A DNA stretch of 64,000 nucleotides from JABMPR01 sp964508765 (lineage in GTDB: Bacteria; Fidelibacterota; UBA8477; JABMPR01): assembly GCA_964508765.1 (NCBI GenBank), contig CAZDVD010000008.1, positions 1-64,000 on the forward strand, in the 5' to 3' direction. The position numbers and the translations under genes are program-made. Below the pieces are notes generated by a model, which searched no databases, was not told the origin of the DNA, and was given only the letters and a program-made list of their open reading frames with translations. Below are positions 1 through 8,303 of this stretch, piece after piece (the first letter of the stretch is position 1; every line of letters begins with the position of its first letter).

Positions 1-447
1 GAATTGACAGATCAACACTCACAGGGACCACTTTACTCATTTACTTTTCCATATATGGGTGCTGTAGAAACCATTACGCCACCTGAGCAGTTAAATTTTC
101 ACAGTATGCAGCTCAGCTATGACTTAACTATTGTTGTGGGTCTGGATGATAAACCACACCTGGTTCCCCATCGAATCGCACTTGAACAGAATTATCCCAA
201 CCCCTTCAATCCTTCTACTGTGATCAACTTTATCATCCCTGAACTCTCATATATTGAGTTAACTGTTTATGATTTAAATGGTAAAATCGTTCGCTCTCTA
301 GCCAATGACACATATCAAATTGGCCAATATCAGGTAACCTGGGATGGTCTGAATGATATGGGAGAGTCAGTCAATGCTAGTATGTATATGTGCCGATTAG
401 AGGCGGGTGGACATTTCGAGACTATCAAGATGGTATATTTGAAATAG
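1..447 (+). CDS. 3' end of a secreted protein with a T9SS C-terminal sorting domain (partial)
   Basis: Only the last 149 codons are in the window; the frame is open to base 1, so the true start lies upstream. The visible part ends in a classic FCB-group type A sorting domain: the signature NYPNPFNPSTVINF, a beta-rich stretch with the 'YDLNGKIVRSL' type motif, a W-D-G-L-N-D turn, and a final short strand ending in a lysine (MVYLK). Domains of this kind direct proteins through the outer membrane by the type IX system and are then cleaved off. What the mature protein does cannot be told from the piece present. A separate TPR gene follows after about 90 bp on the same strand. Confidence 0.85.
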   Translation, partial: ELTDQHSQGPLYSFTFPYMGAVETITPPEQLNFHSMQLSYDLTIVVGLDDKPHLVPHRIALEQNYPNPFNPSTVINFIIPELSYIELTVYDLNGKIVRSLANDTYQIGQYQVTWDGLNDMGESVNASMYMCRLEAGGHFETIKMVYLK

Positions 448-540
448 GAGATACTTATTTGGCGATGCATCAAATTCGATTGTGGCTAACTTCTTGAGCA
501 ACAAATGTGACCATAAATCTATAATCATTGAGAATACCCT

Positions 541-1119
541 ATGACTGATCTAGAGCCTACTGAATCGACATCAACCTATAATACCCGCTTTGTTAGCCTC
601 ATCATCATGGCGCTTTTTTTATGCTTTGGAATGATGGCTCTTATAAAAGTACGCCCAGATTTAAAGGAGGCTCAGGCTGAAATAAAGAATCTCACTATGG
701 AAATGGAACAAGAGCAGCCCAAAGTTTCCGTTCAGATGCCTCCCCGAACAGCTAAATCAGACAAAAGTACAGATCCCAGATACTTCTACAATCGAGCCGT
801 AATGTTGATTCAGAAGCAGAAATATCGGGAAGCGATTGTTGATTTTGAGCGGGCATTAAAATTAAAACCGGACTATCTCAATACTATCGTGGGTCTTGGA
901 GCCATGTATCAGAACCTGGGTGAGTATGAGTCTGCCATTAAACAGTACAAGCGAGCTCTGGCTATTGACCCAAATCATAGTGGGACTCACAATAACTTGG
1001 CCATCAGTTATTACACGGTGAGACAATACAAATTGGCAATTGAACACGCAGACAAGGCAAAAGCCCTGGGTTTTAATGTTCAGCAGGCCTTTCTGGATGA
1101 ATTGGCTAAATATAGATAA
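541..1119 (+). CDS. Membrane-anchored TPR protein
   Basis: A 192-residue protein with one hydrophobic segment near residues 17-35, a charged stretch to about residue 78, then three tetratricopeptide repeats (about 80-113, 114-147, 148-181). The repeats show the usual pattern of Y/A/G/A positions and end in proline-containing turns (LKPD, IDPN). The likely topology is a single N-terminal anchor with the TPR domain outside the cytoplasm, acting as a protein-protein scaffold; the partner is unknown. The ATG at 541 has no strong Shine-Dalgarno, but the transmembrane segment begins shortly after it, so the start is plausible. No enzymatic motif is present. Confidence 0.8.
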   Translation: MTDLEPTESTSTYNTRFVSLIIMALFLCFGMMALIKVRPDLKEAQAEIKNLTMEMEQEQPKVSVQMPPRTAKSDKSTDPRYFYNRAVMLIQKQKYREAIVDFERALKLKPDYLNTIVGLGAMYQNLGEYESAIKQYKRALAIDPNHSGTHNNLAISYYTVRQYKLAIEHADKAKALGFNVQQAFLDELAKYR

Positions 1120-1130
1120 ATCCACACGGC

Positions 1131-1254
1131 AAACTCGATCTGTCCGTTACCCAAGAATTCGGAGATTGCCCGCCTTCCTGCAAGTACGCAGTACGGCGGA
1201 CAGGCGTCGGCCATTGTGGCCTCGCAAAAACTGTGTACAAGATGTGGTTAGCCA
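1131..1254. repeat. Dispersed intergenic repeat, copy A
   Basis: This spacer between convergent genes contains the core 'TTCGGAGATTG' followed by CCCGCC, a short loop and GGCGGACAGGC, which form an imperfect inverted repeat. Related versions of the same core recur at about 35800-35905 and 44600-44700. It looks like a REP-type non-coding element; a short open frame through it has no protein-like features. Confidence 0.55.
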
Positions 1255-1890
1255 TTAACCTTTGATAAGATTCTTAGCGATAGACAAGATTTTTGCTCCA
1301 TCAATTCGCTTACGATGATTGTCATCGGTTTGAGCAAAACGAATAATCCCATCCTTATCAATGATATAGACACTTGGAACCGGGATCAAGTGGTGATCCT
1401 GGCCTGAAGCCGTCTCAATATTCTGGTTATTGAGTTTATAGGCGGCGACCTTAACACTACCGAAGCGTTCAGCGATACCCAAGGTTTGAGCGCCCACCAT
1501 ACTGCTGTCTGAGAGCAATGTATAGGTTAATTCATTTGTATCGATAGTTTTGGAAAGCTCAGTGGGACGATCAGGACTTACAGCAACAATACGGTAACCC
1601 AATTCAATCATTTCACTCTCTATTTCTAACAGCTGGCCCAGCTGTAAATTACAGTAGGGTCACCAGCCCCCGCGATAATAAATCAATACAACAGGTTCTT
1701 TCTGAAAATAATCATATAAATCTACAGATTGGTATTCAGTGTTGGTCAGCTGGAAGTGAGGGAAGACATCACCAACACCAGGAGGTACAGGTGTAATCTC
1801 CCCCGCAGGAAGATCCTCGGCGCATAGGCAGGTTGCCATGAAGGCAGTGAGTAATACTGAAAGGATATATGATCTTGAGATTTTTAACAT
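1255..1890 (-). CDS. Peroxiredoxin-like (AhpC/TSA, thioredoxin-fold) protein, probable selenoprotein with in-frame TGA
   Basis: Two open stretches (1917-1663 and 1659-1255) are in the same frame and separated only by a TGA at 1662-1660. Read through, they give one 211-residue thioredoxin-fold protein: signal-like N-terminus (about residues 1-24), the fold's 'PVVLIYYRGGW' strand, then position 77 encoded by TGA, followed by P-Y-C-N-L-Q-L. Cysteine relatives of this family read G-G-W-C-P-Y-C here, so TGA replaces the N-terminal redox cysteine, as expected for selenocysteine in a U-x-x-C motif. The C-terminal half has the family's 'VAVSPD' and 'PSVYIIDKDGIIRFA' elements. A hairpin lies 15 nt after the TGA. 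I place the start at ATG 1890 because GGAG sits 6 nt upstream; the ATG at 1917 has no such site. Alternatives are a nonsense mutation or sequencing error, which would make this a pseudogene. The role is probably thiol-dependent peroxide or disulfide chemistry outside the cytoplasm. Confidence 0.75.
1629..1645 (-). promoter_or_regulatory. Putative bacterial SECIS hairpin
   Basis: On the minus strand, fifteen bases after the in-frame TGA, the sequence ACAGCTG-GGC-CAGCTGT forms a perfect 7-bp stem with a GGC loop. The apical loop begins 21 bases after the TGA and has G in its first two positions, matching the bacterial SECIS pattern as I know it (short apical loop, guanine at its start, about 16-37 nt from UGA). 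CAGCTG is self-complementary, so part of this could be chance. Confidence 0.6.
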
Positions 1891-1972
1891 GAAGACTCCA
1901 CTATTAATATTTCTCATCTAAAGTAGGGAGTTCTCTTAATGGAAGTGTATTCTACCCGACATATCTGACAAG

Positions 1973-2001
1973 AAAAAGGGGCTGTTTTACAACAACCCCT
2001 T
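1973..2001 (-). terminator. Rho-independent terminator of the efflux operon
   Basis: On the minus strand AAGGGG..TGTT and AACA..CCCCTT arms pair with one mismatch and are followed directly by TTTTTC. It lies 28 bp past the end of the RND pump gene and separates it from the peroxiredoxin-like gene. Confidence 0.75.
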
Positions 2002-2028
2002 GGGATAAAACATATGAAGATGCTATAT

Positions 2029-5000
2029 CTAGACGTTTTTCAGTTGTTTCTTTTCCGCTCGGCGGATTCCTGCATCAGCAATCAGGCTGTAAAGTGAAGG
2101 CACGACAAATAAGGTGAGGAAAGTGGCTGCTGTCAGTCCTCCAATCACGGTGATGGCCATGGGAGCACGCATTTCAGCGCCTTCACTGGAGTCCAGTACC
2201 ATGGGAAGCATACCAAAAATAGTTGTCAGTGCTGTAATGAGAACGGGGCGAAGTCGAGTTGAGCCTGCTTCAATAATGGCAGCAGTTGCTTCAATACCTT
2301 TACGCCGTAATTGATTGATATAATCCACCAGCACAATGCCATTATTCACCACAATTCCTGTAAGCATGATAAAACCGATAAAACTGGTAAGACTGATGGT
2401 GATACCGGAAATGAGGAACCCGATAACCACACCAATCAGAGCCAGGGGGATGGTGACCATAATGACAAAGGGATGAATCAAAGATTCGAATTGAGAAGCC
2501 ATTACCATAAAGACTAACAAAATGGCTAGAGCTAATGCCTGGCCAAGCGTAATAAAAGTATCTATCATCTGTTCATATTGACCACCGTATTCCACAAAAT
2601 AACCATCAGGTAAGGTGGCTTGGATTGGCTTAAGAATTTCGATGATTTCCTCCATTACGGATCCCAGGTCACGATCCAGAATACTGGCGGTAACCAAGAC
2701 CATGCGGCTCTGATTGTCTCTGACAATTTTTACTGGTCCCTCTTCCTGAGTAATTGAAGCGACCTGTGCCAGTGGGATTTGAGATTTCATGGGAGTTGTC
2801 AGCTTGATTTGCCCAATATCTCGTATCGAATTACGCTGATCTTCCCGGAACTTGATACGGACATTGGTCTCTTCACCGGCATATCTATAGCGGGTGGCTA
2901 CCTGTCCAAGAGTAGAAGCTTTGATGGTATTGGCTACCTGACCCGAGACCAACCCCATGCGGTTTATTTCTTCACGATTCAACGAAATATGATATTCAGG
3001 TTTTGCCTCTTCCATGGAAGACTTTATATCAGTAATTCCCTCAACGCTGGAGATGATAGCTGCTACTTCCTTACTGATTTCCTCCAGGACGGAGAAATCT
3101 TTTCCGAAGACTTGAATTTCCACATCTTTACCGCCACCACCCATGGCTGCTCCAAAGTCAATACTCTCTATGGTTACATCACGCATAGCTGGAATCTCAG
3201 CGCGAATTTTTTCACCAATCATGGTGGTTGAGAGGGATCTTTCAGCTTTTCGCTTCATAGCCATCATGATCATCCCTTCATGGGAACCGGCATTGGACAT
3301 GTCCCCGCTCTGACCACGATCCTCTTCATTGACACCATTTGAAACAATGACGGTTTGGACAGCGTCCTCGTGCAAAGCAATTTGCTCGACCTGACGGACT
3401 GCCTGGTCCGTTTCTTCCAGTGCCGATCCAACGGGTAGCTTGATCTTCATCATGAGCATAGCCTGGTCCATCTCGGGCATGAATTCAGTACCAACCACAG
3501 GAATAAGCGCCATGGATATAAGAAAAGCGACACCTGCTGCCCCCAGTGTTTTCCAGCGATGTTGGAGCACAAGGGTGAGTGCTTTGGTGTAGGTGGTTCT
3601 TAAGCGTACGATCCAGGATTTATCAGTCTTTAAGGTATAGTCTACCTTGCTTCGTGGTTTGAAAAAGACCGAAGCAATCATAGGCACCATGGTCAGTGAC
3701 ACGAAGAGAGAGGCGAGGAGAGAGAATGAAATCGATAATGCCAGGCCGCGGACCAATTGTCCTGCAGTTCCTGATCCCATTGACATAGGTATAAATACTG
3801 CCAGGGTGGTTAGTGTGGATGCTGTAATAGCCATACCAACTTCGGAAGCTCCCAATCGGGCAGCCTCTTTACGGCTTTTGCCTTCTTCAAGATGTCTAAA
3901 GACATTTTCTATCACCACAATAGCATTGTCTACCAGCATGCCAATACCTAGAGCCAATCCTCCCAGCGTAAGAAGATTCAAGGTATATCCGACTGCATTG
4001 AGTGGAATAAATGTGACAATAATTGAAACAGGGATAGCAATTCCTACAGCTAGAGTAGGTCGAATATTTCTCAGGAAGAGATAGATCATCAGCATGGCAA
4101 GAACGCCACCCAGGAGAGCGGTTCGGCCCGTGCTATTTACCGTGAGTTTCACACTGGAGGACATGTCCATCCCAACGTGCATCTCAATATCTTTCGGTAG
4201 GACTTTGCGGAGTTCATCAAGTTCAGCCTTGACTGCATCAGCCACTTGAACCGTATTGGTTCCTGATTGTTTGGTGACAATCATCATGACGCCAGGTTTA
4301 GACTGGACCCGCATTTCTGTACGCAGATCGGAAACGGTATCCATCACCTTGGCAATCTGCCTCAGTTTGATAGGATTACCTGTTGGGGAGATTCCCACAA
4401 CCAGATCTTCTATCTCTTCAAGGGATGCAAATTCAGCGCGCGTTCTCACCAGGAAATCTTTATGGTCTTCAACGATACGACCAGCCGGCATATTCAGGTT
4501 TTCAAAACCTATCATCTGGATGACTTGATTCAGGGTAATTCCAGAAGTTTCCAGGGCATATTGATCAATTTCTACCTGGATTTCTCTTACTTCAGGAGAT
4601 TGAACGATGACTGATGCAACCCCTTCAATACGCTCGAGACGATACCCTGCGGTCTCATCCATATACTCTGCCAGTTCATTGGGCGGGCGTTCTTCACTGG
4701 TGACGCCATAGAAGAGCAGAGGTAGGGCAGACATGTCAAATTTCATAACCAGGGGTGTCTGGATATCATCGGGAAGCATGTCGGCAAACATGGCCAATTG
4801 GTTTCTGAGATCTTGGGCTGCAAAATCGAGATTAGACCCACTCTCGAATTCCACGGCAATCATGGACATGCCTTCCACCGTTGTGGAAACAACACCCTTT
4901 ACTCCAGAGACAGAAGCGATCGCCTGTTCAATGGGTTTTGTAACGATGGACTCAATATCTTCGGGGCTGGCTCCACCATATACCGTAACCACGGAGACCA

Positions 5001-5130
5001 TGGGGAATTCCACGTCTGGCAGCATGTCCAGGCCCAGTTTTGTGAATGAGATAATGCCACCCAAAATCACAATTAGCGTGATCATGGTGACGGTGATCTT
5101 GCGATCGACGGATAGATCAACAATTCTCAT
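2029..5130 (-). CDS. RND efflux transporter, HAE1/AcrB family inner-membrane pump
   Basis: A 1033-residue protein of normal length for an RND pump. It has the family layout: TM1 at about residues 12-30, a large periplasmic loop, a block of helices at about 335-545, a second periplasmic loop and a final block at about 855-1015. The TM4 motif reads LGIGMLVDNAIVVIENV and TM10 contains VNNGIVLVDY, both conserved in proton-driven RND pumps. It would export hydrophobic compounds by proton antiport as part of a tripartite complex. It is the last gene of tetR-tolC-adaptor-pump, 10 bp after the adaptor gene, and is followed by a terminator. The substrate cannot be inferred; drugs, bile-like compounds or lipids are possible. 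Confidence 0.93.
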   Translation of the reverse strand: MRIVDLSVDRKITVTMITLIVILGGIISFTKLGLDMLPDVEFPMVSVVTVYGGASPEDIESIVTKPIEQAIASVSGVKGVVSTTVEGMSMIAVEFESGSNLDFAAQDLRNQLAMFADMLPDDIQTPLVMKFDMSALPLLFYGVTSEERPPNELAEYMDETAGYRLERIEGVASVIVQSPEVREIQVEIDQYALETSGITLNQVIQMIGFENLNMPAGRIVEDHKDFLVRTRAEFASLEEIEDLVVGISPTGNPIKLRQIAKVMDTVSDLRTEMRVQSKPGVMMIVTKQSGTNTVQVADAVKAELDELRKVLPKDIEMHVGMDMSSSVKLTVNSTGRTALLGGVLAMLMIYLFLRNIRPTLAVGIAIPVSIIVTFIPLNAVGYTLNLLTLGGLALGIGMLVDNAIVVIENVFRHLEEGKSRKEAARLGASEVGMAITASTLTTLAVFIPMSMGSGTAGQLVRGLALSISFSLLASLFVSLTMVPMIASVFFKPRSKVDYTLKTDKSWIVRLRTTYTKALTLVLQHRWKTLGAAGVAFLISMALIPVVGTEFMPEMDQAMLMMKIKLPVGSALEETDQAVRQVEQIALHEDAVQTVIVSNGVNEEDRGQSGDMSNAGSHEGMIMMAMKRKAERSLSTTMIGEKIRAEIPAMRDVTIESIDFGAAMGGGGKDVEIQVFGKDFSVLEEISKEVAAIISSVEGITDIKSSMEEAKPEYHISLNREEINRMGLVSGQVANTIKASTLGQVATRYRYAGEETNVRIKFREDQRNSIRDIGQIKLTTPMKSQIPLAQVASITQEEGPVKIVRDNQSRMVLVTASILDRDLGSVMEEIIEILKPIQATLPDGYFVEYGGQYEQMIDTFITLGQALALAILLVFMVMASQFESLIHPFVIMVTIPLALIGVVIGFLISGITISLTSFIGFIMLTGIVVNNGIVLVDYINQLRRKGIEATAAIIEAGSTRLRPVLITALTTIFGMLPMVLDSSEGAEMRAPMAITVIGGLTAATFLTLFVVPSLYSLIADAGIRRAEKKQLKNV

Positions 5131-5140
5131 GGCTGACTCC

Positions 5141-6217
5141 CTAGTCCTCTATGCGGACAAGACTGCTGTCTGTAAGGATAAAGGCACCACTGGTGACATA
5201 GAGTTCACCTTCTGAGAGACCGGTACCGATGATGACTTCTTCCAGACTTTCTTCGAGGACTTCAACATCCCGTTGATAGGCATAGTTGTCTTCAACGACA
5301 AAAAGGTGTAATTTATTAATGACCGAGTTTCTGGGAACCACCATGACATTTTCAATTTCATCAATAGCTATATCAACGCGACCGAAAGTTCCAGCTCGCA
5401 GCATTCCTGACCTGTTGTTGAACTGGCATTCAACAAAAAACGTTTTTGAAAGGGGATCAGCTGCAACACCAACCAGTATGACCTTACCTGCGATAGGTTC
5501 ATCCAGATAATTCACTGTCAAAGAAGCATTTTGCCATTTTTTGATGCTCATGATTTCCTGTGAGGTAATCTGGAGGTCAATTTTTATGGAAGAGACATCC
5601 TGTAAGGTAAAGACAGGCATCATGATTGCTGGACTGAACAGGTCGCCCTTGTTAAAGCCCTTCTGAGAGATGACGCCATAAAAAGGAGCGGTCAGTGTGG
5701 CTTTGTCCAATTGCATTTTGAGCAGATCAAGCCCTGCCTGAGCTTGACTCATCTGTGCCTGGGCAGCTTCCAGCCCCAGTTTCATTTTTTCGAACTGTTG
5801 CTGAGAGACTGCATTTTCATTGCGAAGGGTTTGAACCCGTTCCCAGTTCTTCTGGGCATCCACCAGATTTGCACGGGCAACAGAAACACCCGCTTTGGCC
5901 TGTTTATGCTGCAATATCATCGTGCTGATATCCATCTGAACCAGCGTATCGCCTTCCTGAACATAATCACCAATCTGGACATAGAGTTCTTCGATTTTTC
6001 CAGGAATTTCAGGGATGATTCGTGAGGTTTGAATTGCCAGCAAAGAGCCATTATATGAGAGCGAACTAACGAAGTCCTGTTGATGAGCTGTGGCTACCTT
6101 TACTGGAACTGCTTTACGGATCCAATCTTCAGTGGTATCCGCTTCTTCATCTTTGCTACAGCTAATATATAGAGATAGGGTGAGGCTCAAAATGAGAGCG
6201 AGTTTTAGGGTTTTCAT
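5141..6217 (-). CDS. RND efflux periplasmic adaptor (membrane fusion protein), probable lipoprotein
   Basis: A 358-residue HlyD/AcrA-type adaptor. The N-terminus is a lipoprotein-like signal peptide with a candidate lipidated Cys at residue 20 (LYISC). It is followed by a biotinyl-lipoyl-like strand region (GKIEELYVQIGDYVQEGDTL), an alpha-helical hairpin rich in Q/A/E (about residues 95-165), the second half of the lipoyl domain (LTAPFYGVISQ) and beta-barrel and membrane-proximal domains. It bridges the inner-membrane pump and the TolC-type channel. Its ATG overlaps the stop of the tolC-like gene by 4 bases (6214-6217), indicating translational coupling. Confidence 0.92.
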   Translation of the reverse strand: MKTLKLALILSLTLSLYISCSKDEEADTTEDWIRKAVPVKVATAHQQDFVSSLSYNGSLLAIQTSRIIPEIPGKIEELYVQIGDYVQEGDTLVQMDISTMILQHKQAKAGVSVARANLVDAQKNWERVQTLRNENAVSQQQFEKMKLGLEAAQAQMSQAQAGLDLLKMQLDKATLTAPFYGVISQKGFNKGDLFSPAIMMPVFTLQDVSSIKIDLQITSQEIMSIKKWQNASLTVNYLDEPIAGKVILVGVAADPLSKTFFVECQFNNRSGMLRAGTFGRVDIAIDEIENVMVVPRNSVINKLHLFVVEDNYAYQRDVEVLEESLEEVIIGTGLSEGELYVTSGAFILTDSSLVRIED

Positions 6218-7578
6218 TGGTTTTTTGCTCCTTCTTTATGGAGAGACTCGCCAATCACTTTTTTGATGCTGGCTTCGGCGAGTGTGTAGTTGAATAATGC
6301 CTGTAAATAATTTGCTTTGGCAGCGGTTAGATTAATCTGAACTTGATTGGCTTGAAGATTGGTAATGGTGCCTTCACGAAATTGTATTTTCGCCAGACGG
6401 GCTGCTTCTTCGGCTTGTCCCACAGTCTTTTCCTGGGATAGAATGTTTTTCTCTGCTTCCATGAGTCGCAAATAAACTTGTTCCACTTCCAGCATGATGC
6501 CGTCCCTCAGAGCATCATATCCATAATTGACCTGGCGTTGGGCGATCTTGGCCTGACGCACTTTTGAATAGCGGACCCCACCATTGAAAAGATTGTAGCT
6601 GATTCCAACTGCTAGCATATTGCTTTTATTCCAGTCAGACATAGCATCCAGGTTATCACCAAATTTTGAGTAGGACCACGACAAGGCAACGTTTGGTAAA
6701 TAGTCCGTCAACGCCATTTTGACACCCATGGAACTAAGTGATTTGCTGATTTCTAATTGAGTGAGTTCAGCCCGATTGCTAAGCGCCCTTGCACGCAGAT
6801 CATCCAGATCATAGGTACCGGGTTTGTATGACATGGAATCAATGAGGATAATCCCAATATCAGAATCCAGCCCCAACAACATTTTCAGCCCAGCTGCTGC
6901 CATAGTAACGCCGTTTTCAGCCTGGGTTTTTTGTGGCAGAAGGTTGGCTGCCTGAACTTCGGCCTGGAGCAGATCCAGTTTCGATATCATACCCTGAGCA
7001 TATAAAAGTTTAGAGATTTCAAAAAATTCCTGCGCTGTTTCATATCCTTCCTCAGCCACATCAAGGAACTCCTGAGTAACCAACATACCGAGATAGGCTT
7101 GAATCACATTGAAGGATAAATTGTTTTTTTCATGCTCGAATTGAGACTGGACCAGATTCAATCCCTGGCGAGCCATGAGGGTACCGATAGCGATTTTGCC
7201 TCCCATGAAGATGGGTTGTGTGACACGCAAATCCACCTGGTAATCACTGGTCATATCCATTTTGAGTACTGGGTCAGACATGAGGAAAGTGATGGGGTTG
7301 GTTGGATCTGGCACGACACCAGGAACGTAAAAGAAGTTATCAATAGGTCGGACAAGCTCGTCAACTATCTGACTGCCCTGAAAGTTGGCCGATGGGAGGG
7401 CTGAACCGATGGCCTGATAAACACTTTGTCGGGCATCGTTGACCTTTTCCTGGGCTATTTTGATATTTGGATTTCTCTCCAGAGCCAATTGGATACTCTC
7501 TTCAATTGAGAGACTTTTCTGGTTTTGAGCGACTCCCAGAAGAGGGAGTACCAGGACAAGTATACTAATTATTTTCAT
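6214..7578 (-). CDS. TolC-family outer-membrane efflux channel
   Basis: A protein of about 454 residues with a clear signal peptide (MKIISILVLVLPLLGVAQ) and two homologous halves of long amphipathic helices and short strands, as in outer-membrane efflux proteins; 'LSIEESIQLALERNPNIKIA' is the typical first helix. I choose the ATG at 7578 over the upstream ATG at 7593 because the signal peptide starts there and a weak GGAA lies about 10 nt before it. The start overlaps the end of the tetR gene by 14 bases, and its stop overlaps the adaptor start. It provides the outer-membrane exit duct for the pump. Confidence 0.9.
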   Translation of the reverse strand: MKIISILVLVLPLLGVAQNQKSLSIEESIQLALERNPNIKIAQEKVNDARQSVYQAIGSALPSANFQGSQIVDELVRPIDNFFYVPGVVPDPTNPITFLMSDPVLKMDMTSDYQVDLRVTQPIFMGGKIAIGTLMARQGLNLVQSQFEHEKNNLSFNVIQAYLGMLVTQEFLDVAEEGYETAQEFFEISKLLYAQGMISKLDLLQAEVQAANLLPQKTQAENGVTMAAAGLKMLLGLDSDIGIILIDSMSYKPGTYDLDDLRARALSNRAELTQLEISKSLSSMGVKMALTDYLPNVALSWSYSKFGDNLDAMSDWNKSNMLAVGISYNLFNGGVRYSKVRQAKIAQRQVNYGYDALRDGIMLEVEQVYLRLMEAEKNILSQEKTVGQAEEAARLAKIQFREGTITNLQANQVQINLTAAKANYLQALFNYTLAEASIKKVIGESLHKEGAKNQ

Positions 7579-8179
7579 TACATTTAATTCCATTTACAAA
7601 GAGTGTTGTAATCTGTTGTTTGATTTTGTTGAGATCATGGGACTCAGGAGCCATGAGCCAGGTCACGAGTTGCAGGTTAATCGCTCCAATGATGCTTGCT
7701 GTTAGCACAGCCGAGTTTACCGTACAACATTCAGGCATTCCTTCATTTAGAGCCTGAGATATCTGATCAATATTTATGTGTTGCATGTTGATCATTTTTT
7801 CTCTCAATCCAGAATCTGAGCCTTGCATGACTTTCCCCTGCTCTGCTAGAATGAGTTGAAAGAAATCTTCATTTTCCGAAAAAAATCCGAATTGGGCATC
7901 GATGAGAGCTGCAATCTTGTCTTCAATACCTATTGAGTGTCTAAGTTCTGCTAAAAGGGTAGCGGAAAATTGTTCCATCTTCTCGATGAGAATGGAAAAG
8001 AACAGATCTTCTTTGCTTTTGAAGTAGAGATAGAGAGTCCCTTTGCTCCACCCGCATGATTCTGCGACCTGTTCCATTGTCGTGGTGTGATATCCCTGAT
8101 GGGCAAAGATTTGTTCAGCTGTCTGCAAAATCTCCAGACGATGTTGTTCTTTGCGTTGTTCTTTTTTTGCTGATGCCAT
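7565..8179 (-). CDS. TetR/AcrR-family transcriptional regulator of the efflux operon
   Basis: A 204-residue regulator. Residues about 13-60 form the TetR DNA-binding domain (ILQTAEQIFAHQGYHTTTM, then VAESCGWSKGTLYLYFKSKE), and the remainder is a helical ligand-binding region. It is first in the operon with the channel, adaptor and pump, so it is likely their repressor and represses itself. Two overlapping-type palindromes lie 24-57 bp upstream of its start and fit the TetR operator pattern. The inducer is probably a pump substrate; this is inference. Confidence 0.9.
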   Translation of the reverse strand: MASAKKEQRKEQHRLEILQTAEQIFAHQGYHTTTMEQVAESCGWSKGTLYLYFKSKEDLFFSILIEKMEQFSATLLAELRHSIGIEDKIAALIDAQFGFFSENEDFFQLILAEQGKVMQGSDSGLREKMINMQHINIDQISQALNEGMPECCTVNSAVLTASIIGAINLQLVTWLMAPESHDLNKIKQQITTLFVNGIKCNENN

Positions 8180-8202
8180 ACTCGTTGATCATCTCCATGT
8201 TT

Positions 8203-8236
8203 CTGACTGGTCAGCAATATAATGACTGGTTAGTCA
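8203..8236 (-). promoter_or_regulatory. Paired TetR-type operator palindromes
   Basis: Two related palindromes lie side by side upstream of tetR: CTGACTGGTCAG (8203-8214, perfect 5-bp arms) and TGACTGGTTAGTCA (8223-8236, perfect 5-bp arms around GGTT). Both share TGACTGGT and are 20 bp apart, about two helical turns, which suggests binding of two dimers. The spacing to the start would place them over the promoter. Confidence 0.65.
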
Positions 8237-8303
8237 ATCCAAAGAGAATGTGTGCAAGGTGCAATAGATTTGGATGTGGTGAATTGGGTTCAGATATATT
8301 GGT

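Noticed and set aside
1040..1258. Open frame overlapping the end of the TPR gene and repeat copy A
   Set aside because: Its second half is repeat DNA and its first half overlaps the real gene in another frame.
2779..4614. Several plus-strand open frames of 90-150 codons opposite the RND pump gene
   Set aside because: They are antisense to a strongly conserved gene, have no ribosome-binding sites and no domain pattern.
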